Shown: in pieces, positions 38,633-50,863 of the stretch | Position numbering within the stretch: the first letter of the stretch is position 1 | How the letters are laid out: every line of letters begins with the position of its first letter | Source: Eriocheir sinensis | Lineage: Eukaryota; Arthropoda; Malacostraca; Decapoda; Varunidae | Reading direction: 5' to 3' | DNA length: 64,000 nucleotides | Assembly: GCF_024679095.1 (NCBI RefSeq) | Contig: NW_026111826.1 | Span: forward strand, 15,001 to 79,000 | Notes under the pieces: model-generated | The model's database searches: none | What the model was told of the DNA's origin: nothing | What the model saw: the letters and a program-made list of their open reading frames with translations, nothing else | Translations under genes and position numbers: made by a program

Positions 38633-39685
38633 CTTTTTTTTTTTTTTTTACAACAAAGGAGACGGTTCAAGGGCAACAAAAAGAGTGAAAAAAAAAGCCC
38701 GCTACTCGCCGCTCCCATAACAGACAAAAGTAAAGAGTAGCCAAAAGAGAGGTCAATTTCGGGTGGAGAGGTGTCTTGATACACTCTTCTTGAAAGAGGT
38801 GATGTCATAGGCAGGAGGAAATACAGATGAAGGAAGGCTGTTCCAGAGTTTACCAGTGAAGGGTATGAAAGAATGGAGATGCTGGTTAACTCTCGCATAA
38901 GGGGTTTGGACAGTATAAGGATGAACATGAGTAGAAAGTCGTGTGCAGCGGAGCCGCGGGAGGGGGGGGGGAGGCATGCAGTTAGCAAGCTCAAAACAGC
39001 AGTCAGCATGAAAATATCGATAGAAGATAGAAAGAGAGGCAACACGGCGGCGGAATTTAAGCGGTAGAAGACTATCAGTAAGAGGAGGAGAGCTGATGAG
39101 ACGAAGAGCCTTAGACTCCACTCTGTCCAGAAGAGCTGTGAGATGCATACTCCATACGAGGGCGGACAAGCCCCTTATAAATGGAAAGCATCTGTGCGGG
39201 GGAGAAGAACTGGCGGAGACGATACAGAAAGCCCAACCTCGAGAAAGCTGATTTAGCGAGAGAGGAGATATGAAGTTTCCAGTTGAGATTTTGAGCTAAG
39301 GATAGACCGAGGATATTTAGTGTTGAATAAAGTGACAGCTGAGTGTTGACGAAGAATAGGGGATAGGTGTTTGGAAGATTGTGTCGAGTTGATACGTAGA
39401 GAAATTGAGTTTTTGAGGCATTGAAGGACTCAAGGTTCCTTTTACCCCAATCGGAAATGATAGCAAGGTCTGAGGTTAAGCGTTCTGCAGCCTCCAGTCT
39501 GTAGTCTCGCAATTGCTGTCGAGAGGGTCTTCTGTTGAAAGAAGTTGAATAATGCAGAGTGGAGTCGTCAGCGCATGAGTGGACAGGACAGTTTGTTATG
39601 GAAAGAATATCATTGATGAATAACAGGGAGAGAGTGGGTGATAGGGCAGAGGCCTGTGGAACACCAATGTTGATAATACTACTAC
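38633..39685 (-). mobile_element. 5'-truncated, frameshifted LINE with poly(A) tail (second family)
   Basis: The minus strand encodes the C-terminal part of a second reverse transcriptase. A motif B variant (GVPQASALSP, with a substituted glycine) is followed by LLFINDIL and CADDSTLHYS, where the usual Tyr of the YADD box is replaced by Cys. Next come DWGKRNLESFNASKTQ and the YKGLVRPRMEYASH thumb segment. A frameshift near 39165 moves the rest (LLDRVESKALRLISS to SFKKSVSRHLST) into another frame. The 3'UTR ends in an A tract, seen as T on the + strand at 38633-38649. The 5' end breaks off in a CTA-type trinucleotide repeat around 39680-39760. The catalytic-box change, frameshift and truncation indicate an inactive copy. 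Clade assignment (Jockey group) is tentative. Confidence 0.86.
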
Positions 39686-40424
39686 TTCTACTACTACTAC
39701 TACTACTTTTGCTACTGCTGCTACTGCTACTACTGTTACCACTAGCACCACTGTTACCAATACTTTTAAGTGAAATAGCACACATGACTGACTGATTAGG
39801 AATATAAGAACATTTTGATAACCCGAATCATCACTCTCAAATAATATATATTCCTATCAATTTGTGTGGTGTGCCGTGTGACTGACTGACTGACTGACTG
39901 GGTAACTGGGTGAGTGAGTGAGTGAGTGAGTGACTGCTTGCCTGCATGACTGAATGACTAAATGACTGCTTGACTGACTGAGTGGCTGACTTGCTGGGTA
40001 ACTGACTAATTGACTGACTGACTGACTGAATAACTAACTACCTGCCTGCCTGCCTGAATGGGTAACTGACTGACTGGGTAACTAACAAAGATGTCCCTCT
40101 CAGCATTATTCAGCCAAACCACTTAAGTGTAACGTTGTACCAAGAAGCTCTTACATCGCTGCTAAGACGCTGAAAAACTAGACGTAACATTACCCGCCAT
40201 TTGGACAAGGGCGACTTTCAGCTACCGTGACTTACGAGACGGCCATTGTGACTTGGTTGTAGTGACGAGGAAAACGTTTGGTCCATAAGGCAAGAGTTAC
40301 GGGCGTATAAAGCCAACACGACCTCGCTCCGTTGTTTAGAGAAGCAATTGGTTGATGGGCAAAAACGTTAGTGCCTGGAGACTTGGTGTTAGTGACGGGG
40401 ACGGGATAAGAGTATAGTGGTGGT

Positions 40425-40446
40425 GGTGGTGGTGGTGGTGGTGATG

Positions 40447-40482
<36 letters not shown>

Positions 40483-40540
40483 TAGTAGTAGAAAAAGAAG
40501 TAGCAGCAGTAAAAGTAAAAGTATTAGAAGCAGCAACAGC

Positions 40541-40574
<34 letters not shown>

Positions 40575-40602
40575 AAAGCAATTATAATTACTACCTCTGC
40601 TT

Positions 40603-40649
<47 letters not shown>

Positions 40650-40873
40650 GCTACTACTACTACTACATCTACTACTCTACTAATTCTATTACTTCTACTC
40701 CTACTCCTCCTACTACTGCTGCTGTTGCTACTGATAATAACCAAAAATATGATAATAACGAATATCAAATAAAGATAATACAATGGTAGTTCATAATTAA
40801 AATATGACAATGATTACGATGATGATAATAACCGATAATCAAAAGTAATATTGATAGTAATAATACTGATGAC

Positions 40874-40938
<65 letters not shown>

Positions 40939-41060
40939 TAATCAGTAATGGTAATTATGATAATAGAAATAACGAAAAAAAGATATATAAGATAATAATA
41001 ATGATGTTAATAATAATAATAATAATAAGGATAATAATAATAATAATAATAATAATATAT
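40425..41060. repeat. GGT, TAG, CTA and AAT trinucleotide repeats
   Basis: GGT 40425-40445; TAG 40449-40575 with impurities; CTA 40602-40665 (the complement of the TAG tract, so the two face each other); AAT 40875-40938 and 41010-41055. Confidence 0.93.
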
Positions 41061-41491
41061 TAATAATACCAAAAATAAATATAGTAAAAATATTAACATT
41101 ACATATGATTTGTTTATTACCATCTTTGTTATTTTCCTCCCACGCATCAACCTCATCACCCTCCTTCGCCACAACGCGACCGCGACAACCCAGACGCCGC
41201 CACGCCCCGCCCGCTACGCCGCAGCCGTAATGGCTCCCGGGTGTTATTAATAATGGCACAACAGCCTCGGCCACACGTACACCAGGGCCGCTAATTAGTC
41301 CCGCGAGAGGAAGGTTTTTGAGCCCTACGCCCGTGCACACGCGCTCGGCGGGCGGCGGGACAGCAGGGAGGCGTGCGTCGGTGGGCGTCTGACGTGTGGG
41401 TTTGCGGCGGCCATGGCTGGCCACGGCTGGCCCCCACGGGCAGGCAGCCGCCAGACGCTGCGGCGGGACAAACAAGCATCGCGGGCCTTAC

Positions 41492-41984
41492 CTGGAAACC
41501 TGTGACCGAAGAGCCGCGAGTGTCGGGACAGCAGCCACGGGTACAGCGGGAACTCCCTGGGGCCGGGCGCGGGGGGTAGGGGGGTGCCCAGGTGTGGCAT
41601 CTGGCCCAGCAACATAGGCGGGATGGCCGCTGGCAGCCCCGGGGCTCCTCCGTGGGGCAGCAGCGTGGCCAAGTGCAGCGCCTGGGGCATGTGCAGCCCC
41701 GGCAGGGAGTGGAGGGCGGGCGCGGTCACATGGTGGGCCAGGGACGTGGGCACCGACGTGGCCACCAGCGGGTGGATGGGTTCAGGGATACGAACTTGTG
41801 GCTTGTGCACGTCGCTGAAGGACCCCAGGGGACTCCTGGGCCTGGGGCTCCCTCGGGGGGACCCGGGGGAGGGGGGCGGCGACCCCCGGGAGCCTACTCC
41901 ACCACGACCAACGATACTGTCAATGGAGAAGCCCAGCTTGGGGCGGGAGGGCGTGTGGATGACGGTGGAGGGTGTGGGAATCAT
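41492..41984 (-). CDS. ems: Empty spiracles/Emx-type homeobox gene, coding exon 1
   Basis: This exon encodes the N-terminal 164 residues and the first base of codon 165 of an Emx-family homeodomain transcription factor. In arthropods this family acts in the nucleus in head, brain and tracheal patterning (family knowledge). Visible landmarks: FSIDSIVG at about residues 19-26, an eh1-like motif of the type that binds Groucho co-repressors; a Pro/Ser/Gly-rich linker at 33-55; a Pro/His/Leu-rich middle; and LYPWLLSR at about 147-154, the hexapeptide that contacts Exd/PBX, followed by the Emx-typical GHRF. The exon ends in CCAG/GTAAGG, a good donor, in phase 1. The start is the first in-frame ATG (41984-41982). 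Upstream in the same frame there are only 32 codons and then TGA (42080-42078), without another ATG. Phase and motif order fit exon 2 at 6658-6827. The + strand frame across this exon is a shadow. Confidence 0.93.
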
Positions 41985-42450
41985 GACCCCGCCGTCCGCC
42001 GCCACACGGGAGCCGCAGCAGCAGTGTAGCGCCGCTGCCCAGCTACTCGCTCTCGCTTCGCTCACCGCATTCTCTCCTCACACACTCGTCTGGGGCTCAG
42101 CGGGACGAGGCGTCGCACGAACACTCCGTCGGGTTTGCTCACACGGGCTGGCACGTCCCCGAAGCTCCCATCAACACGTAGGAAAGGCGGACAGGAAGCC
42201 TAGATAGTAATGTTGACACTTACACGATGTTGACTACATGATCAACACATGGAGCTTACCGCCTGGATCGCCATGCCGCGGGGCCCGCCGTGATTGGCCG
42301 CCGCGTGGCGAGGCAGGTGCAAATCTCCGCGCTGATTGGCCGCCGCGCTGTTAACTCAAGAGCGGCTCCTCCTCCACCATTAATAGATACTGTTATCGCC
42401 GAGGGATTTTTACAATTTAGTAAAGAAGCTTAATTAAACTGCGGTTATTT
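41985..42450 (-). promoter_or_regulatory. Probable ems 5'UTR and promoter-proximal region
   Basis: This GC-rich stretch lies directly upstream of the ems start codon on the minus strand. Two copies of the 15-base unit TGATTGGCCGCCGCG (+ strand, near 42291 and 42333) place two minus-strand CCAAT motifs (42293-42297 and 42335-42339) 42 bp apart and about 310-355 bp before the ATG. A two-codon upstream ORF (ATG, one codon, TGA) lies at 42070-42062. I see no convincing TATA box, and the transcription start cannot be fixed from sequence alone. A promoter role is inferred from position and the CCAAT repeats. Confidence 0.45.
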
Positions 42451-42699
42451 GTATTTGTGTGAATTCCAGACTGATGGAAACAAGTTTCACTGTAAAAAGC
42501 CGCAGGAAACTCAATGGCAGAAGCAAGAGAATAACAAGGAAGCCGATCAGAACCCCGACTGAAAATCCTCGCCAACTAGTGACCTCTGGCGGCAGGTCGA
42601 AGAGCGAGTTCGGCGGGGGCGGGCGCGAGGCAGGCTCCTCCCTCAGGGCGGGGCGCCGTAATGGAATACAAACATAACTGCTATTGTTATAACGGGCAG

Positions 42700-42895
42700 C
42701 GAATTATGAGAAAGCTGGCGGGTCTCTTATATCCAATGGTTGTGTCGGATTCGCCGCGGCGCTGGCTTAAGTTTCGGCGCCGAGAGTGTCAGGCTTAGGG
42801 CGCGTCGCTTCCGAGCCCGGCACCGACGGGATGAGGGAGCGCATACACGGCTTTCGGTACGTAAATATATAGTTACGCGGAGATGAGGGGCCCGC
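42700..42895. other. Repeat-free GC-rich block upstream of ems
   Basis: Single-copy sequence 700-900 bp upstream of the ems start. It contains GGCGCTGGCTTAAGTTTCGG and GTACGTAAATATATAG. A distal promoter element is possible but not demonstrated. Confidence 0.25.
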
Positions 42896-42900
42896 CTAAG

Positions 42901-43625
<725 letters not shown>

Positions 43626-44074
43626 TAGGCATGTACGTGATAGATAGATAGATAGATACAGAGAACCAAACATAGACAGACAGAAAAGAAAAAAAAATCA
43701 TATAGTCACTACCACAATGATATCTGCAAGGCAAGGCACCAAGTTAAGTTAAGAAGCGCGTGAACACCAAGTCGCTGCCTGCAGGGAAAGACGAGGAGGG
43801 AATCTTAGACACCGCAAAGGGAAGTTCCTCTGTACGGGAGTGTATTATATTATAGAGACGACCCTTCAGGAACAGTGGTAAGAGGTGGGCGGCGACGTGC
43901 TATACTTGGGCTCATGGAGAAGGGAAGGAGTGAGAGGAAGGAGGCATATGAGAACCGGGGAATAGGCTGACAGATGGGCGAATATTACAAGGGAAGAAAA
44001 GAGGAAGAGAGAGAGAGGGAGGGAAGAGGAAACGGGGCTGGAGGATAAGGCAGCGAGAATGAGACTGCATGGAG

Positions 44075-44415
44075 GATGTTAGTGGAGGAGGAGGAGGAGG
44101 AGGAGACAAAGGAAGGAGGAACAGCGATGATGAACACGATGGCAAGAGTATGAGGAGGAAAAGGAGGAAGGGGAGAGAAGATTTAGATGAGGAGTGGAGA
44201 GGAGAAGAGAGGAGAGAAGAGGAGGAGAGAAGGGAGAAGAGGAGAGAAAGAGGAAGAGGAGGAAAGGAAGAGGGGTTATAAGGAGAGGAGGAGGAGGAGG
44301 AGGAGAAGAAAGGAAGAGACAGACAGACACGGAACACCAAACACTAAACCTTACGAGAGACTTGCATCCCTCCTCCTCTTCCTCCTCCTCCTCCACCTCC
44401 ACCTCCTCCTCCTCT
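44075..44415. repeat. GGA-rich tract with CTC counterpart
   Basis: The + strand is almost all purine at 44140-44310 with GGA runs; CTC runs follow at 44370-44415. A CTA run with CCA tail is at 44720-44770. Confidence 0.88.
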
Positions 44416-44559
44416 GCAGAATCGTGGTGTTGACGCAGACGCATCTCCTCACCGCCACAACGCAACGCTAATAAATGACAAACCTAAAGAATGTAGCGAT
44501 ATAATTTTCCCTCAAGACTCTGCTAACAATATTTCTTGTGCGTTTCGTTCTGGCTCGCT

Positions 44560-44680
44560 CATCATCATCATCATCATCAGCTGTGACTAATGCAGGGCGG
44601 AATAGAGGCCTTTCCCAACGTCCTCTATACATCAAGCTCTTTCTAATGCCAAGAGTAGTGACAAATAAGTTGATGTGATT
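44560..44680. repeat. Candidate dispersed-repeat end with ATC run
   Basis: A CATCATCATCATCATCA run followed by GCTGTGACTAATGCAGGGCG and AGAGGCCTTTCCCAACGTCC resembles a conserved motif at the ends of dispersed arthropod retroelements, where an ATC run precedes a GCAGG...AGGCCTTTCCC block. The identity is uncertain and no coding part accompanies it. Confidence 0.35.
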
Positions 44681-44718
44681 CGATATTTCCGATTACCGTT
44701 AAATATAGACATGTTAAA

Positions 44719-44766
<48 letters not shown>

Positions 44767-45639
44767 CACCGCCAGTACTACCATAACACAACAACAACAA
44801 TGTCCCCTTCCTTCCATGTTATTTCTCCCCATATTCCGTCACGTCGCCCTGATATTAATGGCCTCCTAGCATCCTTTGGCCCTAACATGAGGCAGGACAG
44901 GTGTGTTCAGAGGATCAGCTTAGCTACGGCTTCATCCAGGGTAGAGGGGGGCTGGAGAGCGGTGGGGAAGGGGGCGAGAGATAGTGTCGGGTGGGGCGAG
45001 GTAGGACGAGGCGGAGCGGGCGGTGGCGGGCTCCTATAGCGGTGATGGATGGAGCGGTGACGACGGAGCGGCCCGGCAAGACTTCTCACAGCCCGACAAC
45101 CTCCACGTAAACATACACGCTTAGCAAAACATGAGGATACTATAGGTTGAGGTAGATAGATGTAGATAGATGTATATATAGATCGACAGATATGTAGGTA
45201 GATAGGTAGCTAGTATAGAAACAAATTGATAGATATAGATAGATAGCCAGACAAGGATGGATAGATAATTCTGAATGTCTTACGAACATTACTAAGACTT
45301 CCAGCTACGGGTATCAGTGCTTTCTATTATTTTTGAACGACTGGAAGAGCCACTACAGATAGCAACGTCTTCATTGAGGGAAAAAATTATGACGCACTGA
45401 TCTATTGAATATATTTTCTCTTTCTATTTTTTTTTAATATTTTGTTTTGTCCTTGAATTTCCTCCATTACACTACTATATAAGACTCCTCCTCATTCTCT
45501 CCTCCCTCAATCTCTTATATACCCCTCCTGTCCTCTCCTCTCTTTCCCCATCCGTTGCTCCTCCCTCCCCTTTCGTAGCTCATCTCTGACCTTAAAAAAT
45601 ATTCGCAACAAGAACCCGAAACATTTGATAATCCCTGCA

Positions 45640-46003
45640 GTCTCAAAGCAGTTTTCTGAAACCTTTCTGCACCCAAGCAAACATATTTGACAATTAAAGC
45701 TTTCGTAAAAGTTTTGGGCGTTTCCAGGGGTAGTTTAATGACCCTGGTGGTAAATAGATCCTTCACCTGTATCGTGAACCTAAAAACCCACTCATTAGAA
45801 CCCGACTGATCCCCTCTGACAGGCTTTCGTAGGGGTTCTGGGCATTTCTAGGAGTACTCTAATGGCCCTGGTGGTAGATGGACCCTTCTTCTGTACCATG
45901 AACCTAAAAACACACTCAATAGAACCCGATTGACCCCCTCTTTGACCTTTGAAAACAGTTGACATGAAAGGAAGAGGAGGAGGCGTCTGATAGCACCGAC
46001 CTC
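45640..46003 (-). mobile_element. MITE family B, copy B6, with internal partial duplication
   Basis: In minus orientation, two successive copies of the family B middle are present on the + strand. GCTTTCGTAAAAGTTTTGGG (45707) and GCTTTCGTAGGGGTTCTGGG (45824) each continue through the ACCCTGGTGGTA and CATGAACCTAAAAAC words. The outer ends occur once (CTTTCTGCACCCAAGC side and GTCTGATAGCACCGACC side). About 117 bp was therefore duplicated in tandem within one element. Confidence 0.75.
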
Positions 46004-46712
46004 CCCAACATCGCATCGCAGGTTAGCACAACACACGCAGATGACATACGAGAAGGATTAACCTGATGGACGTTATCTTAAACACGAGGAGGTCAGTCAG
46101 TCGCCTCGCCGCCCTCGCCCGCGCGGAGACCCAGGCGGCGAGAACAAGTTAATCGGCGAGGCTGCGGGTAAGCGACGGCCGGCCAGCTTCAGGTACGTAA
46201 GCGCGGCTAGGCCTAGGAGGGGCAGCTGACTTTGACGAGTGGGCCGAACCCCTTATGTGGAGCCCCGGACCCACGCCAGCACAGGATAAGGACGGGAGGA
46301 GAGGAAAGAAGGAGAAGGCAGAAGGAAGAGAGGAAATGTAGGTATGATAAATAGGGGGATGGAGAAAGGGAAAAGGAAGGAGAAAAAAAAGGGAGAGAGG
46401 AAAATTAAGTACAATAAATAAAGGGGATGGAGAGTATAGGATAAGGAGAAAGGAAGAAGAGGAAAGAAGAAGGGAGGAGGAGAAGGAGGAGGAGGAGGAG
46501 GAGGAGGAGGAAAAGGAGGAGGTTGATATAAGTGTCTTAGGCAAAATAAATAAACAATAAAAAGAAAAAATGATGATGATGATGATGATAATGCGGATGA
46601 AGAGGAAGAGGAGGAGGAGGAGGAAGAGGAGCAGCTGTGTGGAGTAAATCAGGAGTGGTTGATGATGTGGTTATGGAGGTAAAATGAGGTGTGGTAGGGA
46701 GGGAATGTGGCT

Positions 46713-46719
<7 letters not shown>

Positions 46720-46762
<43 letters not shown>

Positions 46763-46965
46763 TTCCTCCATTCCATCCTCACTTTCCTACTGGGAGGGAA
46801 AAAGGAAGGAAGGAAGGAAGGGAGAGAAAGAAAGGAGGGAGGGAGGGAGAGAGGGAGGGAGGGAGGAGAGTGGAGGAAAAAATGTACTTATGAAGGAACA
46901 AAACAATCAACGTGGATGTGGTAGAGGCAGGAAGGAAGTGTGTGTATGTGTGTGTGTGTGTGTGT

Positions 46966-47011
<46 letters not shown>

Positions 47012-47122
47012 CCATCTCTCTCTCTCTCTCTCTTTAATAATACCTGTACGTCCCTTTACATTCGCCTTAGTCTCCCCCTCGCACACGTTAATAGAGATAG
47101 AGAAAGAGAGAGGGAGGGCAAG

Positions 47123-47207
<85 letters not shown>
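46720..47207. repeat. CT, GT, CT and CA microsatellites
   Basis: CT 46715-46758; purine GGAA/GGGA run 46795-46870; GT 46938-47009; CT 47127-47166 joined to CA 47168-47207. Confidence 0.94.
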
Positions 47208-47209
<2 letters not shown>

Positions 47210-47469
47210 TCGTACCCCTCCCCCCCCCTCTTTTTGTTTGCTTATTCCTTAAAGTTGAATTATCGCCCAAATTATGATAATCACTGACTGCCACGAGGGA
47301 GGGATGAAGTTATTCCTCTCGGGTCATTACCAACAATCATGGCGAGGGGTAATTAGCGGCGCCAACGTGTAATTGAGACAAGATGGACCAGCTGGAGAAG
47401 GAGGAGGAGGAGGAGGAGGAGGAGGTTCGAGGTAGACAAGACTTATGAGAACTGACTAATGATTCTTTG

Positions 47470-47693
47470 GTTCGGCTTCGCTTGGTGGTTGTGGTGGTGG
47501 TAGTGGTGGTGGTTGTAGAGATAGAGGTAATGGTGGTACTGGAGGGAGTGGTTAGAAGTAGTAGTGGTAGTGCTTGTAGCGGTGGTAGTAGTAGTGGTGG
47601 TGGCATTGAGGGGGTGGTGTTGAAAGAGCTAGAACTGGTAATGGTAGTGATAATGGAAGGTCTGGGTGACTGTAGGATTGTGTGAGAGATAGT

Positions 47694-47726
<33 letters not shown>

Positions 47727-47730
47727 AAAG
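47470..47730. repeat. GGT/AGT-rich region ending in GATA and GA
   Basis: Degenerate GGT trinucleotides 47485-47610, then GATA 47693-47712 and a short GA run. Confidence 0.85.
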
Positions 47731-47810
47731 AGTAATGACACTGAGCTTACGATGAAATGATACTATGTAGTGTGTGATGGAGCTGACTTGAGATAGGAGA
47801 ATATAATGAC

Positions 47811-47945
47811 CTTTTTTTTTTTTTACAACAAAGGAGATAGCTCAAGGGCACACAAAAAAGGAAACAATAATAATGAAAAAGCCCGCTGCTCGCTGCTCCT
47901 AAAAAGAATCAGAAGAGGGGGCCGAAAGAGAGGTCAAAATTTATT
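47811..47945 (-). mobile_element. LINE 3'-end copy (same family as 38633-39685)
   Basis: A T tract, then ACAACAAAGGAGATAGCTCA, AAAGCCCGCTGCTCGCTGCT and a GAGAGGTCAA segment match the 3'UTR of the second LINE family. The copy ends before the RT coding part. It is in the upstream flank of ems. Confidence 0.72.
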
Positions 47946-47964
47946 TATTTGAGATCTTTGTTGT

Positions 47965-48141
47965 GAGGAATGGATAGATAGATAGATAGATAGATAGATA
48001 GACAGATACATTCAAATATACATACATACATATACAAGTACACATACACAAACAAAGACACAGACAGACAGAGAAAACAAACAGTAATATAAGAGATCAT
48101 TATACCATTAAAAACAAACATTGAAAGAATCTAATCTATTG

Positions 48142-48192
<51 letters not shown>

Positions 48193-48287
48193 ACACACAC
48201 GATCACTTCAATCCTTACTTTATGACAAAAAGCTCTCATATATACATAAATTAGATTCTCTTCACTTTTATGATAAACAGAAAGCCT

Positions 48288-48352
<65 letters not shown>

Positions 48353-48465
48353 CCCTCATCGCCTTTCTTCTCTTTTTTTCCTCTTTCCTCTTTTTTTTCT
48401 TTTCTTTTAAAATATCTTTTACTTTATTCTATCCTTTTCCTCCTTTCCCTTCTCTTTTTTTTCTT

Positions 48466-48525
<60 letters not shown>
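47965..48525. repeat. GATA, CA and two CT microsatellites
   Basis: GATA 47970-48000; ACATAC-type 48015-48060; CA 48144-48200; CT 48291-48350 and 48471-48525, separated by T/C-rich sequence. Confidence 0.93.
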
Positions 48526-48527
<2 letters not shown>

Positions 48528-48539
48528 CCTCCTGCCCCC

Positions 48540-48690
48540 CTCCATTATGTCTTAATTCACGTCCACACAGCCCCTTAATTGCATGTCAGCCTCGCGGTCA
48601 TTCAATTAAATAGCGTATAATTTTCTGCTAATTTGTCCATGCGTTGATGTGGTCGTAATGGCAGGATTAAACGAGGGGACAGCGCGGCGT
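48540..48690. other. Repeat-free, homeodomain-site-rich block upstream of ems
   Basis: TCTTAATTCACG, CCTTAATTGCATGTC, TCAATTAAATAGCG and CTGCTAATTTGTC lie within 100 bp, between CT tracts and purine repeats. Clustered TAATT cores are typical of Hox/POU-bound enhancers (family knowledge). The assignment is inference. Confidence 0.35.
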
Positions 48691-48781
48691 ATATGCGTAT
48701 GGAGGGAGGGAAGGAGGGAAAGGAGGTAAGGAGGGAGGGACGGAGGTAAGTATGAGAGAGGAAAGGAAGGAGATAGACTGC

Positions 48782-48978
<197 letters not shown>

Positions 48979-49104
48979 TAAGACCCTAAACAAGTTCTCT
49001 TTATCAGCGCGAGGAGATGATCACCAGCGCCTTCTAGATAACGTTATGCAAACTAATGTCGGTGTTCACGGCGGGAAATGGTAATTGTGACCCTTTGAAA
49101 AATG

Positions 49105-49372
49105 ACTACGAAGAGGAGGAAGAGGAGGAGGAGGAGGAGGAGGAAATGGAATGGAAGAGGAAGGAAGAGAGGGGAAGTGGAAAAGAGAAGGGAATGAATG
49201 TGGAAGGGAACAGGAATGAAGAGAAGGAAGGGAATAGAAAAGCAAAGGAAGGGAAGGGAAGGAAGGGAAAAGAAGGGAAGGGAAAGGAAGAGAAGGGAAG
49301 GGAAGAGAAGGAAAGGGAGGGGACTAGAAGGGAAGGGAGGACGGCTGATTATATTGTCAGCTGGATGTGTTT

Positions 49373-49447
<75 letters not shown>

Positions 49448-49466
49448 CCCTCTCCTCTCCTCTCCT

Positions 49467-49511
<45 letters not shown>

Positions 49512-49512
49512 A
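49105..49512. repeat. Purine tract followed by CT tracts
   Basis: 49105-49340 is almost all purine (GGA, GGGAA). CT 49375-49443 and 49471-49511 are separated by a CTCCT spacer. A third short CT run is at 49600-49622. Confidence 0.93.
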
Positions 49513-50082
49513 GTGGTATTATCTTGAAATTAGGTGTTGTTAGTTTGGGATTTCTTTACACGGAAGGAAGGAAGGTGTCGAGGGGGGCATGATGGATGGT
49601 CTCTCTCTCTCTCTCTCTCTCAATTGGTTTCTCTCTCTTCTCTCTCTCTCTATTTCCTTTCTTCTTTATTTTTATCTTTCATTTTATTAGTTCTTTTTTC
49701 TTCTGCTTCTGCTCTTTCTTCTAATTATCATTATTAATATTCCTCCTTTTCTTATTCAACTTCTTTTTGCATCCGTTATTCCTCGTTCTCCCTCCTCTTC
49801 CTATTCCTCCTCCTTCTTCTCCATTTCCCTATCACCAATACTCCTTGTAACACCGCCCCCCACCGCACGCCACCACCACCACCAGGGCACAGTTTGTCAT
49901 CCTCAGACTATTAATCACAACACAGACGAGGACGAGAGAAGGAAGCAACGAGCGGGTAACATCACGATCATCTGCATCATCATCATCATCAGAACTCACT
50001 AACCAACCGACCGAATGTTCCGCCCAGAGACGCTTTAGCTACGGAGGAATAGGAAGATGTGAAATAACAGTAATAATAATGG

Positions 50083-50083
50083 T

Positions 50084-50152
<69 letters not shown>
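50083..50152. repeat. AAT microsatellite
   Basis: About 70 bp of AAT triplets. Confidence 0.95.
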
Positions 50153-50156
<4 letters not shown>

Positions 50157-50177
50157 GAGAGTATCAGGACGCCTCTC

Positions 50178-50290
50178 TACCCGAAACTGACCTCTCTTTT
50201 GGCCTCTCGTCCTGTTTTCTCTTATCGGAGCGGCGTCTAGCGGGCCTTTTTGTTTCTTGCCCTTGAACTGCCTCCCTACTAAAGAAACAC
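50178..50290 (+). mobile_element. LINE 3'-end copy, + orientation
   Basis: CCCGAAACTGACCTCTCTTT, GGAGCGGCGTCTAGCGGGCC and CTTGCCCTTGAACTGCCTCC follow the 3'UTR of the second LINE family on the + strand. The A-rich end is short (TAAAGAAAC). Confidence 0.65.
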
Positions 50291-50863
50291 TAGATAGAAC
50301 AGAAAAAGAAAGCCCAAAATCGCCTCCCCACCTTCTTTTCCACCCCTTTCTTTTCTTTCCTTCCTTCTTTGTTCATTTCGTAATTCTCCCAGCGTGCAGT
50401 AACCTCAAACCGCCTCATTCTCCCATTTCTATCCTCTCCTTTTCCCTTCTTAAAATTTCTTACCCTCCTCTCAACCGCTTTCCTCTTCTTTCCCTCCTTC
50501 TTTATTCACTTCGTACTTCTACCAGGGTGCAGTAACCTCAAACCGCCTCCTGTACTCCTTTCTTTCCTTTCCTTTTCCCTTCTTGATAAAAAAGAACGCA
50601 TGTATATTTCAAGAGCCTCTCCATAAGTTGGTGTAGAAATGAGACGCCGAGGCTGCATGGCGAGGCTCAGTAACCAGCCGGGCTAGTTTATGTCTCACGC
50701 ACGTGGCGCTAAGTCAGCTGACCCCAACACTGACCCCTCCCCACTTCCATGGACGCTGCACCGCTCCTCTGCCCCGCTTCCATGCTGTCCCCCTCCTGCC
50801 CCCCTGCTGCCCCTCAGCACAGCTTCCACCCTCCCCCTCCTCTACTGTTCCGCTTCCATTTCG

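Noticed and set aside
41584..42207. 207-residue + strand open frame
   Set aside because: It is antisense to ems coding exon 1 and its 5'UTR. Its length follows from the high GC content, and it shows no domain, whereas the minus strand has clear Emx motifs and a good splice site.
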